Source of the DNA: CBINFS01 sp966250015
Lineage (GTDB): Bacteria; Bacteroidota; Rhodothermia; Rhodothermales; DASSAV01
Reading direction: 5' to 3'
Assembly (NCBI GenBank): GCA_966250015.1
Contig: CBINFS010000006.1
Span: 62,001 to 126,000, forward strand
Length of the DNA: 64,000 bases
Below the pieces are notes generated by a model that saw only the letters and a program-made list of their open reading frames with translations, was not told the DNA's origin and did no database searches. A program made the position numbers and the translations under genes. Positions 18,119 through 25,653 of the stretch are shown here, one piece after another. Numbering within the stretch: the first letter of the stretch is position 1; every line of letters begins with the position of its first letter.

Positions 18119-19147
18119 TCACCCGAAGTGATACCTCTTGCGCCGGAGGAGGACCAGGAAGAAGGGGACGCCGCAGATCGCCGTGAGGATGCCGATCGGG
18201 ATCTCGAGGGGGGAGATGATCGTCCGGGCGGCGAGGTCGGCCCAGAGCAGAAACAGGGCGCCGGCGCAGAACGAGGCGGGGACGAGGCGGCGGTGTGTGA
18301 CGCCAACGATCGATCGGACCGCGTGGGGTATGATGAGGCCGACGAATCCGATGGTGCCGGAAAAGGCGACGAGTGTGCCGGTAACGATGGCGATCAGCAG
18401 TACGAGCATTCGCTTGGCCACCTCCACCGACACGCCGAGGCTTCGGGCAGGTTCTTCACCGATCAGAAAGGTGTCGAGGGTTCTGGAGAACGTCATGAGC
18501 AACACGAGACCGCCGATGGCCGTGAAGGCCGGGAGCGCCACCGAGCTCCACTGCGTGTTGCTCAACGACCCCATCAGCCAGAACAGGACCGCCTGCATTT
18601 TATAGGGGCTCGGCGAAGTGAGGGTGACGAACGAGGTGACGGCAGACATCAGTGCGGACACGGCGACGCCTGCGAGGAGCAACCGGGCAGGCGAAACGAA
18701 GGTGCCCGTACGTGCCGTGAGGTAAACCACGACTATGGAGAGCAGGCTGCCGACGAAAGCGGCGATCGGGAGGTTCAGCATCAGGCCGGCGACGGGAGGC
18801 AGAAACCCCAGGTAAAAAAGCGATGCGCCGGCCGAAGCGCCACTCGAAATACCGAGGATGTAGGGTTCGGCGAGGGGGTTTCGAACGAGAGCCTGGATGG
18901 TAACGCCGACGATCGACAGCCCGCCGCCGACGATCAGGGCCAGCAGCACACGGGGTGCACGAAGACGCCAGACGATCAGATCGGTGGTCAGGTCAGGCTT
19001 TTCAGTGGCTCCAAAGGACAGACGGTATTTGAGGACGTCGAAAACGTCGTGTATGGAGAGGTTTTCACTTCCCAGCGCGAGACCTGCCGTCAGCGAGAGA
19101 ACGGTAGCCAACAGGAGACCGGCCGCGATGAGGATTTTTTTAATCAT
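18119..19147 (-). CDS. FecCD/BtuC-type ABC transporter permease
   Basis: 342 residues, almost entirely hydrophobic with about ten membrane segments. It has the FecCD/BtuC pattern: LRAPRVLLALIVGGGLSIVG, then QALVRNPLAEPYILGISSGASAG, and GTIGFVGLIIPHAVR near the C-terminus. It forms the membrane channel of a type-II importer for vitamin B12, haem or ferric siderophore. It overlaps the substrate-binding protein gene by 8 bases (19140-19147). No ABC ATPase follows it; dnaA does. The ATPase must be elsewhere, or the pair is an orphan. Confidence 0.92.
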   Translation of the reverse strand: MIKKILIAAGLLLATVLSLTAGLALGSENLSIHDVFDVLKYRLSFGATEKPDLTTDLIVWRLRAPRVLLALIVGGGLSIVGVTIQALVRNPLAEPYILGISSGASAGASLFYLGFLPPVAGLMLNLPIAAFVGSLLSIVVVYLTARTGTFVSPARLLLAGVAVSALMSAVTSFVTLTSPSPYKMQAVLFWLMGSLSNTQWSSVALPAFTAIGGLVLLMTFSRTLDTFLIGEEPARSLGVSVEVAKRMLVLLIAIVTGTLVAFSGTIGFVGLIIPHAVRSIVGVTHRRLVPASFCAGALFLLWADLAARTIISPLEIPIGILTAICGVPFFLVLLRRKRYHFG

Positions 19148-20126
19148 GGGTAACAGGGCTGGAGAAACCGTTCAATGAGGCGAGCAAGCCGGGGTGGAGG
19201 AGCTCGGCCATCTGGTAGGCTCCTTCGATCAGTCGAGGTCCCGGCCTCTGGATGAGCGAGTCGTCGATCGTGTAGACGCGGCGGTTCCGCACCGCCGGAA
19301 CGACAGCCCATGTGGGATGTGCGCTCAGGAGGTCGTCGGCGTCGAACGTTTTGCCGAACGTACCGATGATGACGTCGGGTTTGATCGTAAGAACGAACTC
19401 TTCGCTGAGGACGGGGGCGATAGCCGTCAGGTCTGCCGTTGCGCTCGTGCCACCAGCCATTTCAATCAGGTCGTGGACGTAGCTTTCCCTCCCGAACGAG
19501 AAGAGCGGATCGGCGCTGATCAAGAAGAGGACCGAAGGCCGGACCTCAATACGGCTGGTGGCGGCTTCGAGCATCTGGATCCGCTGTTCGAGGGAGTCGG
19601 CGGCCCTGTTTGCGGCTTCCGAGGTGCCGAGCAAATCGCCGACCGTGCGGATGGAGGAGATAACGTCTTCGACGGAGGAGGACGGCAGGAAGAAAGTAGG
19701 GATGCCCAACGATTCGAACGTCGCGGCATCCCGGGGACTGTTGATCTGGTCGGTCGCGAGCACGAGATCAGGCTCGAGTGCAGCAATGGCCTCGAAGTCG
19801 ACAGGGAGCGTGTTGAATCGGGGTAGCGATTCGACCTCCGGTGGATAATCGTCCGAGATCGTGACCCCCACGATCAAATCGCCCGCACCGGCGGTGTAGA
19901 GGACTTCGGTGAGGCTGGGAGCGAGCGCCACCACACGAGTCGGCGTCTTTGACAGATGGACGGTCCGGCCGAAGGCGTCGGTGTACGTCCCGGCAACTGC
20001 TTGATCCGGGTTTGCTTCGGAGCAGCCCGTGATGGGCATCCACAAGACAAGTGAAAGAAGTCCGATCAGGCTGTGTCGGACCCGAAGTGATCGTCGCCAA
20101 TTCCTGTTCACACAAAGCTTTTCCAT
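19140..20126 (-). CDS. Periplasmic substrate-binding lipoprotein (BtuF/FepB-like)
   Basis: 328 residues from the ATG at 20126; an alternative upstream start is at 20174. The N-terminus has basic residues (KLCVNRNWRRSL), a hydrophobic segment and a lipobox MPITGC, so it is a lipoprotein. The mature part has the two-lobe type-III binding protein features: GRTVHLSKTPTRVVALAPSLTEVLYTAGAG, and a helix-linked C-terminal lobe. It likely captures cobalamin or an iron chelate for the overlapping permease. No cobalamin riboswitch signature was recognised upstream, so the ligand is uncertain. Confidence 0.85.
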   Translation of the reverse strand: MEKLCVNRNWRRSLRVRHSLIGLLSLVLWMPITGCSEANPDQAVAGTYTDAFGRTVHLSKTPTRVVALAPSLTEVLYTAGAGDLIVGVTISDDYPPEVESLPRFNTLPVDFEAIAALEPDLVLATDQINSPRDAATFESLGIPTFFLPSSSVEDVISSIRTVGDLLGTSEAANRAADSLEQRIQMLEAATSRIEVRPSVLFLISADPLFSFGRESYVHDLIEMAGGTSATADLTAIAPVLSEEFVLTIKPDVIIGTFGKTFDADDLLSAHPTWAVVPAVRNRRVYTIDDSLIQRPGPRLIEGAYQMAELLHPGLLASLNGFSSPVTHD

Positions 20127-20325
20127 CTGAGGGGTTAAAAACCGATTACTGCCGCGTGTACGGCCCGGACGCAAGATACGGATCCGACGTTGGAGTTGAT
20201 CGTCCGAATCGTCGAGGGTGGCCGGATTGACGTCAAAAGGTACGAACCGCGATAACCTGTTTCTTATGAATCCGACTCTGATGTAAGTTCAGTTCTTTTC
20301 GAACCCCGAGTACAACCCTTCAAAC

Positions 20326-21246
20326 ATGCGGTACGCCTTCATTTTCAACCCGACAGCCGGACAGGGTAATCCTGACAAGAAACTTGGCAACCTGAAAGAA
20401 GAGCTGGAGAAATCCGGTATCAAATACCATCTCTTCGAAACCGAGCGACCCGGACACGCAACGGAGATCGCGATTGAAACGGCATCCGACCACGACGTGG
20501 TGGTGGCAGTTGGCGGTGATGGCACCGTGCAGGAGGTGGCAGCCGGGGTGATTGCATCCGGCAGACCGGTTCACCTGGGGGCGATTCCCACGGGAACGGG
20601 GAATGACTTCGTAAAGGTGATCGGAATCACCGGGAGCCTGGAAGAGGCGATGAAGGCGCTGATGCACGCTCACTCAGAAAAGGTCGATTACGGCATCATC
20701 GAATGGACTGAAGGAGGGGTGAGGAAGCGGCAGATTTTCGTCAATGCGGTGGGGGCAGGGTTCGACGCGCAGACGGCGCATAACGCAGTGGACTACAAGG
20801 TACTGCCCGGAATAAGCGGCTATCTGGCTGCCGTATTTAAGACACTAAGGCAATGGAAATACCCGGACGTGCGGCTCTTTGAGGTCACTGAGAACGGAAG
20901 AAAAAAGCTGTTCGGCGGGCCGTGTTTTCTCGTGACTGTGGGCAATGGATACTCGTCGGGGGGAGGGTTCCTCCTCACACCCGATGCCGTGGCGTCGGAT
21001 GGTCTATTTGACGTGTGTGCCGTCGGGTACGTGTCAATCCCACGTATTCTTACGTTATTACCTGGTGTATTCAAGGGAAAACACGTCGGCGCCAGAGAGG
21101 TAAATATTTTCCGTGCTGCAAAGCTTCACATGAGCGCCGAGCCAGGTATTCCGATACACGCGGACGGAGAGATTCTGGCGCTTAAAGCGACGTTGCTGGA
21201 CCTGACCATCGTTCCAAAGGGACTATCGGTGCTGGTCCGAACGTAA
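20326..21246 (+). CDS. Diacylglycerol/lipid kinase family protein (YegS/DgkB-like)
   Basis: 306 residues. The DAGK catalytic motif VAVGGDGTVQEVAAG is present at about residues 65-80, followed by GTGNDFVKVIG at ~94. A C-terminal beta-rich domain (GPCFLVTVGNGYSSGGGF, then HADGE) completes the DgkB/YegS two-domain layout. It phosphorylates a lipid such as diacylglycerol, or possibly a sphingoid base, at the membrane face; substrate specificity is not readable. It is followed directly by a perfect 8-base inverted repeat (21248-21266). Confidence 0.9.
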   Translation: MRYAFIFNPTAGQGNPDKKLGNLKEELEKSGIKYHLFETERPGHATEIAIETASDHDVVVAVGGDGTVQEVAAGVIASGRPVHLGAIPTGTGNDFVKVIGITGSLEEAMKALMHAHSEKVDYGIIEWTEGGVRKRQIFVNAVGAGFDAQTAHNAVDYKVLPGISGYLAAVFKTLRQWKYPDVRLFEVTENGRKKLFGGPCFLVTVGNGYSSGGGFLLTPDAVASDGLFDVCAVGYVSIPRILTLLPGVFKGKHVGAREVNIFRAAKLHMSAEPGIPIHADGEILALKATLLDLTIVPKGLSVLVRT

Positions 21247-21247
21247 A

Positions 21248-21266
21248 ACATTTCGAAACGAAATGT
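21248..21266. repeat. Perfect inverted repeat after the lipid kinase gene
   Basis: ACATTTCG (21248-21255), loop AAA, CGAAATGT (21259-21266) begins two bases after the TAA. No T-run follows, so it is not a classical terminator. It sits about 20 bases before the promoter-like sequences of the response regulator gene, so it may be an operator or a transcript-end hairpin. Confidence 0.4.
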
Positions 21267-21285
21267 ACACAAGATCATTTTGCCG

Positions 21286-21314
21286 TTGATATGGCAGGAG
21301 AATTGTTCTATAAT
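21286..21314 (+). promoter_or_regulatory. Promoter region of the response regulator: sigma-70-like with an overlapping sigma-54-like site
   Basis: TTGATA (21286-21291), a 17-base spacer and TATAAT (21309-21314) are a close sigma-70-type match. Inside the same spacer, TGGCAGG (21292-21298), four bases, then TTGTT (21303-21307) resembles a -24/-12 sigma-54 element (consensus TGGCACG-N4-TTGC). Two overlapping promoters upstream of a sigma-54 activator would be an autoregulatory arrangement. Matches were read by eye. Confidence 0.45.
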
Positions 21315-21362
21315 TCCGGCAGGGTGTGTTACGAATTTACCTGATTGGCGCGGAAATCTCGG

Positions 21363-22748
21363 ATGAAGAAGAAGGTTTTCATTGTAGATGACGAACCCAA
21401 GCTCGGCGAACTTTTCGTCACGGTACTCCGTCGGGATGGATTTGACGCCGTTTCGTTCGTGAACCCGGTCGCCTTACTCGAGCGCATCGACCGTGAGGAC
21501 GTGCCCAACGTCATCCTGACAGACCTGATGATGCCCGGCATGAACGGGATCGAGATGATCGAGGCCATCAAGGACCGGAACCTGTCTGTACCGGTGATCA
21601 TCATGACGGCGCACTCGTCCGTGCAGACGGCGGTCGAAGCGATGCGGTTGGGGGCTTTTCATTATCTCCAGAAACCGGTCAACCTGGAGGAGATGAGAAC
21701 GCTGCTCAACAAAGCGATCGAGATGTACGAGGTCAAGACCGAGCTCGAGGAGATTCGCAACTCGCAGCGTGCCTCGTACCCAATCTCAGGGATTCTCGGG
21801 GAGAGTGACGCAATCGAGCGCGTGCGGGAAACGGTCCGAACGCTCCGGGACGTACCGAACACGATCGTCCTCATTCAGGGAGAGACCGGTACGGGAAAGA
21901 ACCTCGTGGCGAAAACGATCCACTACAACTCGACCTACAATGCGGGCCGGTTCCTCGAGATCAACTGTGCGGCCTTGCCGGACAACCTGCTCGAAGCCGA
22001 GCTATTCGGCTACGAAAAAGGCGCGTTTACCGATGCTCGGGTCTCGAAGCAGGGGTTGCTCGAAGTAGCCGACGGCGGGACGCTGTTCCTCGACGAGATC
22101 GATTCAATGTCGAGCGCCCTTCAGGCGAAGCTGCTTTCGTTTCTCGAAAGCCGGACGTTCCGCAGGCTGGGTGGGATCGAGGACATCCGGGTTACGACGC
22201 GGATACTGTGCGCGACCAACTCGAACCTGGAAGAGCTCGTAGCGAAAAAGCAGTTCCGGAAAGACCTCTACTTCCGCATCAACGTCGTGAGCCTGCGCAT
22301 GCCGCCGCTGAGGGAGACCGGGCGTGACATCCTCACCATTGCCAATGCGGTCGTCAAGCAGTTCAATCAGGACCTGAACCGGAACATCCAGGGGTTCACA
22401 CCGGCGGCCGAGCAGAAGCTGCTCGAGCACACCTGGCCCGGGAACGTAAGAGAGCTCCGCAACGTCCTCGAACGTTCGATGATCTTTGCACGAAACAACC
22501 GGATTGACGCATCCGATCTCCTCATTGCCAACGTCAACGAGCTGGTGGAGACGGACAACCGATCGGATCTCTTCCGTTTTGCGAGCGGAGGGTCGCTCGA
22601 AGACCTAGAACGGGAATACATCATCCACATACTGAGTAAGACGAAGGCCAGCTACGCCGAGGTAGCCGAGATTCTCGGGATATCCAAGAAAACGCTCTGG
22701 GAGAAAAGGAAACGGTACAATCTGGACGAGCTCATAAAGCAGGAATAA
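21363..22748 (+). CDS. Sigma-54-dependent response regulator (NtrC family)
   Basis: 461 residues from the ATG at 21363 (an in-frame TTG lies 18 bases upstream). A receiver domain with phospho-acceptor D54 (LTDLMMPG) and acidic D9/D10 is followed by an AAA+ sigma-54 interaction domain with Walker A GETGTGKN. The sigma-54-contacting loop is GAFTDA (220-225), a variant of GAFTGA. A Fis-type HTH closes the protein (SYAEVAEILGISKKTLWEKRKRY). It activates sigma-54 promoters upon phosphorylation. No histidine kinase gene is adjacent. The promoter region may contain a sigma-54 element, suggesting autoregulation. Confidence 0.93.
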   Translation: MKKKVFIVDDEPKLGELFVTVLRRDGFDAVSFVNPVALLERIDREDVPNVILTDLMMPGMNGIEMIEAIKDRNLSVPVIIMTAHSSVQTAVEAMRLGAFHYLQKPVNLEEMRTLLNKAIEMYEVKTELEEIRNSQRASYPISGILGESDAIERVRETVRTLRDVPNTIVLIQGETGTGKNLVAKTIHYNSTYNAGRFLEINCAALPDNLLEAELFGYEKGAFTDARVSKQGLLEVADGGTLFLDEIDSMSSALQAKLLSFLESRTFRRLGGIEDIRVTTRILCATNSNLEELVAKKQFRKDLYFRINVVSLRMPPLRETGRDILTIANAVVKQFNQDLNRNIQGFTPAAEQKLLEHTWPGNVRELRNVLERSMIFARNNRIDASDLLIANVNELVETDNRSDLFRFASGGSLEDLEREYIIHILSKTKASYAEVAEILGISKKTLWEKRKRYNLDELIKQE

Positions 22749-22771
22749 AAAATCAACCTCAGTACGCCTAC

Positions 22772-23599
22772 ATGCCCAACACGATACCAGACGATCCAGT
22801 CGAGAAGCTGTACGCACGCCTGAAAGCAATGGCAGGAGGCCCTGATCTGGCCGGTCAGTACCTTATGCTATCGATAGATCATTTTCGTGGCTTGCCCGAA
22901 TCTGAAATAACCGATTCGTCAGACCGAACCTGGGATCGTGAGGCGTTTGCCGGGAGTATCGACCATACGCTCCTGAAGGCCGAGGCCGACGAAGACTCCG
23001 TCAAGCAGCTTTGTGAAGAAGCCCGGCAGTACGGTTTTGCATCGGTTTGCGTTCCACCGTGTTACGTGAACCTGGCCGCGGAGCTGCTTGCCGGTTCGCC
23101 GGTGGCTGTCTGTACCGTGGTCGGTTTCCCGCTCGGGTCCACGCTCACGGCAGCCAAGGTGGAAGAGACGCGACTGGCCATTGAAGCCGGTGCGACGGAG
23201 ATCGACATGGTGCTCAACGTTGGCAAGCTGAAGAGCAAGCGGTACGACTACGTTGAGCAGGACATCCGTGCCGTCGTCGACGCCTCGCGGAAGCATAATC
23301 GGGAGGTCATCGTCAAAGTCATCCTCGAAACGGCGCTGCTTACGGACGAGGAGAAGGTGATAGCCTGCATCCTGGCGGCGAATGCTAAGGCGGATTTCGT
23401 CAAGACGTCGACGGGATTCGCGAAAGCGGGTGCTACGGTGGAGGACGTCAGCCTGATGAAACGGGTGGTAGGCAACCGTCTCCGAGTGAAGGCAGCCGGA
23501 GGGATCCGTACCTACGAAGACGCCCGGGCGATGATGCAGCACGGGGCTTCGAGGATCGGCGCCAGCGCATCGGTAGCCATCGTAAGCGGCGCCTCCTAA
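22772..23599 (+). CDS. deoC: Deoxyribose-phosphate aldolase
   Basis: 275 residues. The aldolase active-site features are present: GATEIDMVLNVGKLK (Asp), VIVKVILET (Lys), and the Schiff-base lysine in ADFVKTSTGFAKAGAT, with GASRIGASASV closing the phosphate pocket. It cleaves 2-deoxyribose-5-phosphate to acetaldehyde and glyceraldehyde-3-phosphate in deoxynucleoside breakdown. An N-terminal extension of about 55 residues before the conserved core (SIDHTLLKAEAD) is longer than in E. coli DeoC, but such extensions are common. It starts 24 bases after the response regulator. Confidence 0.95.
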   Translation: MPNTIPDDPVEKLYARLKAMAGGPDLAGQYLMLSIDHFRGLPESEITDSSDRTWDREAFAGSIDHTLLKAEADEDSVKQLCEEARQYGFASVCVPPCYVNLAAELLAGSPVAVCTVVGFPLGSTLTAAKVEETRLAIEAGATEIDMVLNVGKLKSKRYDYVEQDIRAVVDASRKHNREVIVKVILETALLTDEEKVIACILAANAKADFVKTSTGFAKAGATVEDVSLMKRVVGNRLRVKAAGGIRTYEDARAMMQHGASRIGASASVAIVSGAS

Positions 23600-23641
23600 T
23601 CTCGTAAAAACGAAAGCCGCACCCGACTCGGGTGCCGATCC

Positions 23642-24196
23642 ATGAGTAGAATCTGTAGAAAAGCAGCATTCGTTGTGCTCGTCGGGTACACCCTGGCATT
23701 GGTTGGGTGTGCCGGATCGAGAGAAGCACGCGACGTGGACGACACGGCGCCGGATCCGGCCGAAGAGGAAGTGATTAATCTGGCGGATTACGAGGATTTC
23801 GATCCCGCGCCCTACGGGGAAGAAGCGCCACCGGAAGCGATAGACGTCACCCACGACGTACCCGAGAGCCTGATGGAAGGACGTGCGGCGTCCGGCACGG
23901 CCCGTACCGTACAGGGGTACCGAATCCAGATCCTGAATACGGTCAGCAAGCAGGAAGCAGACAAGATGGTGGAGGACTTGATCGCCTGGTGGAATGAGCA
24001 ACGCAGCAGTGGATCCAATTCCGACCTGTTCCGACAGGAGCAACCGCCCGTCTATACGATCTACCGGCAGCCCTACTATCGCGTGCGGGTAGGCGATTTT
24101 GCAACCCGGGCACAGGTCCAGCGCGTCCTGCCAACCTTCAAGCAGCGGTTCTCGGCAGCCCTGATCGTGCCGGATACGGTGACGATCTACCAGTAA
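23642..24196 (+). CDS. SPOR-domain lipoprotein
   Basis: 184 residues. A signal peptide ends in a lipobox (ALVGCAG), giving a lipoprotein. A middle acidic, low-complexity region (PAEEEV, DYEDFDP) is followed by a SPOR-like domain at ~85-184 (GYRIQILNTVSKQEADKM ... YYRVRVGDFATRAQVQRVL ... ALIVPDTVTIY). SPOR domains bind denuded peptidoglycan glycans, so a cell-envelope role is likely. It lies 43 bases after deoC, but no functional link is evident. Confidence 0.85.
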   Translation: MSRICRKAAFVVLVGYTLALVGCAGSREARDVDDTAPDPAEEEVINLADYEDFDPAPYGEEAPPEAIDVTHDVPESLMEGRAASGTARTVQGYRIQILNTVSKQEADKMVEDLIAWWNEQRSSGSNSDLFRQEQPPVYTIYRQPYYRVRVGDFATRAQVQRVLPTFKQRFSAALIVPDTVTIYQ

Positions 24197-24216
24197 GTAT
24201 CCAGTCTTCTGCGGGT

Positions 24217-25050
24217 TCAGCGGAGGGTGGTTTCAAGCGTCGTCGCGGCGTCGGTCTTCTCATCCCGGTACTTCACGATGACCGGCGTGTAGAGCGACAG
24301 GTTGTGCTCGCGCGCGAAGGGTGTATCGATACCACGTGCACCGGGGACGACCACCGCATTCTCTGGCACTTCGAGGGGTGCACTCTCCGTACGGGTGATG
24401 ATCGTGTCGTTGACCACGTCGTAGATTCGTGTGGCGGCCGTCAGGATCACCCCGGGAGCGAGTACCGCGCCCCGACGAACCAGGCACCCCTCGTAAATCC
24501 CGCAATTCCCGCCGACGAACACGTCGTCCTCGATGATGACCGGGCGTGCGCCGACGGGTTCGAGCACGCCGCCGATCTGAGCCGCTGCCGACAGGTGTAC
24601 CCGTTTACCGATCTGAGCGCAGCTACCCACAAGCGCGTGCGAGTCGATCAGCGTGCCTTCGTCGACGTAGGCTCCAATGTTCACGTACATCGGCGGCATA
24701 CAGATGACGCCCGGGGCCAGGTAGGCGCCGGTGCGGACCGAAGACCCACCGGGGACGACTCGCACGCCGTTTTCAATCGAGAGCGGCTTGAGGGGTATCG
24801 TGTGCTTGTCGAAAAACGGGAAGATCCCGGACGTGAAGTCGATGAGCCTGCCAAGCCGAAAACACAGGAGTATGCCCTGTTTTACCCACGTGTTTGTGAC
24901 CCACTGGTTGTCGGCAGTGGGTGAGGCTGCCCGGATCGTTCCGGAGTTCAGGGCTTCGAGGAATTCCGCAATGGTCCCGTCGTTCTCTTCAATTTCGGCG
25001 GCGGGACGGTTAATCAGGGCTTCGATGCGTGACTGAAGGTCGAGGGTCAT
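24217..25050 (-). CDS. dapD: 2,3,4,5-tetrahydropyridine-2,6-dicarboxylate N-succinyltransferase
   Basis: 277 residues from the ATG at 25050 (MTLDLQSRIEALI); the open frame to 25143 would run into the cupin gene. The left-handed beta-helix of hexapeptide repeats is clear in the middle (GAYLAPGVICMPPMYVNIGAYVDEG, LVGSCAQIG, VFVGGNCGIYEG), with the DapD N-terminal helical domain (WVTNTWVKQGILL). It transfers succinyl from succinyl-CoA to tetrahydrodipicolinate in lysine and diaminopimelate synthesis. It is the last gene of a run with the RubisCO-like gene and the cupin; the gap to the cupin is 23 bases. The link to RubisCO-like metabolism is not obvious. Confidence 0.95.
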   Translation of the reverse strand: MTLDLQSRIEALINRPAAEIEENDGTIAEFLEALNSGTIRAASPTADNQWVTNTWVKQGILLCFRLGRLIDFTSGIFPFFDKHTIPLKPLSIENGVRVVPGGSSVRTGAYLAPGVICMPPMYVNIGAYVDEGTLIDSHALVGSCAQIGKRVHLSAAAQIGGVLEPVGARPVIIEDDVFVGGNCGIYEGCLVRRGAVLAPGVILTAATRIYDVVNDTIITRTESAPLEVPENAVVVPGARGIDTPFAREHNLSLYTPVIVKYRDEKTDAATTLETTLR

Positions 25051-25073
25051 GCGTTCGGATAAAAAGGTTGTCG

Positions 25074-25598
25074 TTAGAGTCTGACGAAGGCGTCGAGGCC
25101 GGGGATCGAGCGGATGACGGCAAGGTCTTCCTCTCCAGGACATTCAGGGCGGTCCCGATCGGAAGCAACGAGGCAAAGGAAGCCGAGCGGGGCATCGTCG
25201 TCGGCCCGGAACTGGTGCCACTTTCCGGAGGGGATGTACACGAGGTCGAAGGGTGCGACGTCGTAGACCGAGTCTCCGACCAGGACGCGGCCTCTTCCTT
25301 GAAGGATCATCACCGCGTGTACGTGTCGGTGTTTTTCGAACGAGCTGTATCCGCCCGGTTCGATCTCGAAGTAGCGGAGCGCCGCAGGGATTTCGTCCGG
25401 CCTGTTGAAAAGGGCCTGCCGGGTGATTCCTTTGAAGTGCGTCCCCTCCGGCTTGTATTGTAACAGTTCGATCTCGCGCCAGCGGAACCCCTCCGGCGTC
25501 TCTTCGAAACGGTGAAGAACCGGCCTGTCTTCCATTGGTGTGCCGGCAGGGGCTTTTGGGTCTGGTTTATCGGGCATGGAGAACTCAATTGTGTGCAT
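25074..25598 (-). CDS. Cupin-domain protein next to a RubisCO-like protein
   Basis: 174 residues with one cupin barrel. The motif-1 region is HRHVHAVMILQGRGRVLVG, with three histidines; the usual glutamate of the motif is not seen in its normal place. Motif 2 is LVYIPSGKWHQF, with the distal His. It starts 56 bases after the RubisCO-like gene on the same strand and ends 23 bases before dapD. In Rhodospirillum rubrum, an RLP and a cupin (1-methylthioxylulose-5-phosphate methylsulfurylase) act in sequence in methylthioadenosine breakdown. Whether this cupin has that role, an acireductone-dioxygenase-like role or another one is not decided by sequence alone. Confidence 0.75.
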   Translation of the reverse strand: MHTIEFSMPDKPDPKAPAGTPMEDRPVLHRFEETPEGFRWREIELLQYKPEGTHFKGITRQALFNRPDEIPAALRYFEIEPGGYSSFEKHRHVHAVMILQGRGRVLVGDSVYDVAPFDLVYIPSGKWHQFRADDDAPLGFLCLVASDRDRPECPGEEDLAVIRSIPGLDAFVRL

Positions 25599-25653
25599 GA
25601 ATCACGGGGCAAATCCTCTCTGAAAGGCCTGACGGCAGGCAACGGTTCCGGTT

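Noticed and set aside
18074..19153. Plus-strand open frame of 359 codons, very rich in Asp/Glu/Arg
   Set aside because: Antisense shadow of the permease gene; composition is typical of GC-rich noncoding frames.
20127..20325. Cobalamin riboswitch before the binding-protein gene
   Set aside because: The B12-box sequence was not found in this spacer on the minus strand.
22919..24043. Minus-strand open frame of 374 codons across deoC and the SPOR gene
   Set aside because: It crosses two well-supported genes and has no motif.
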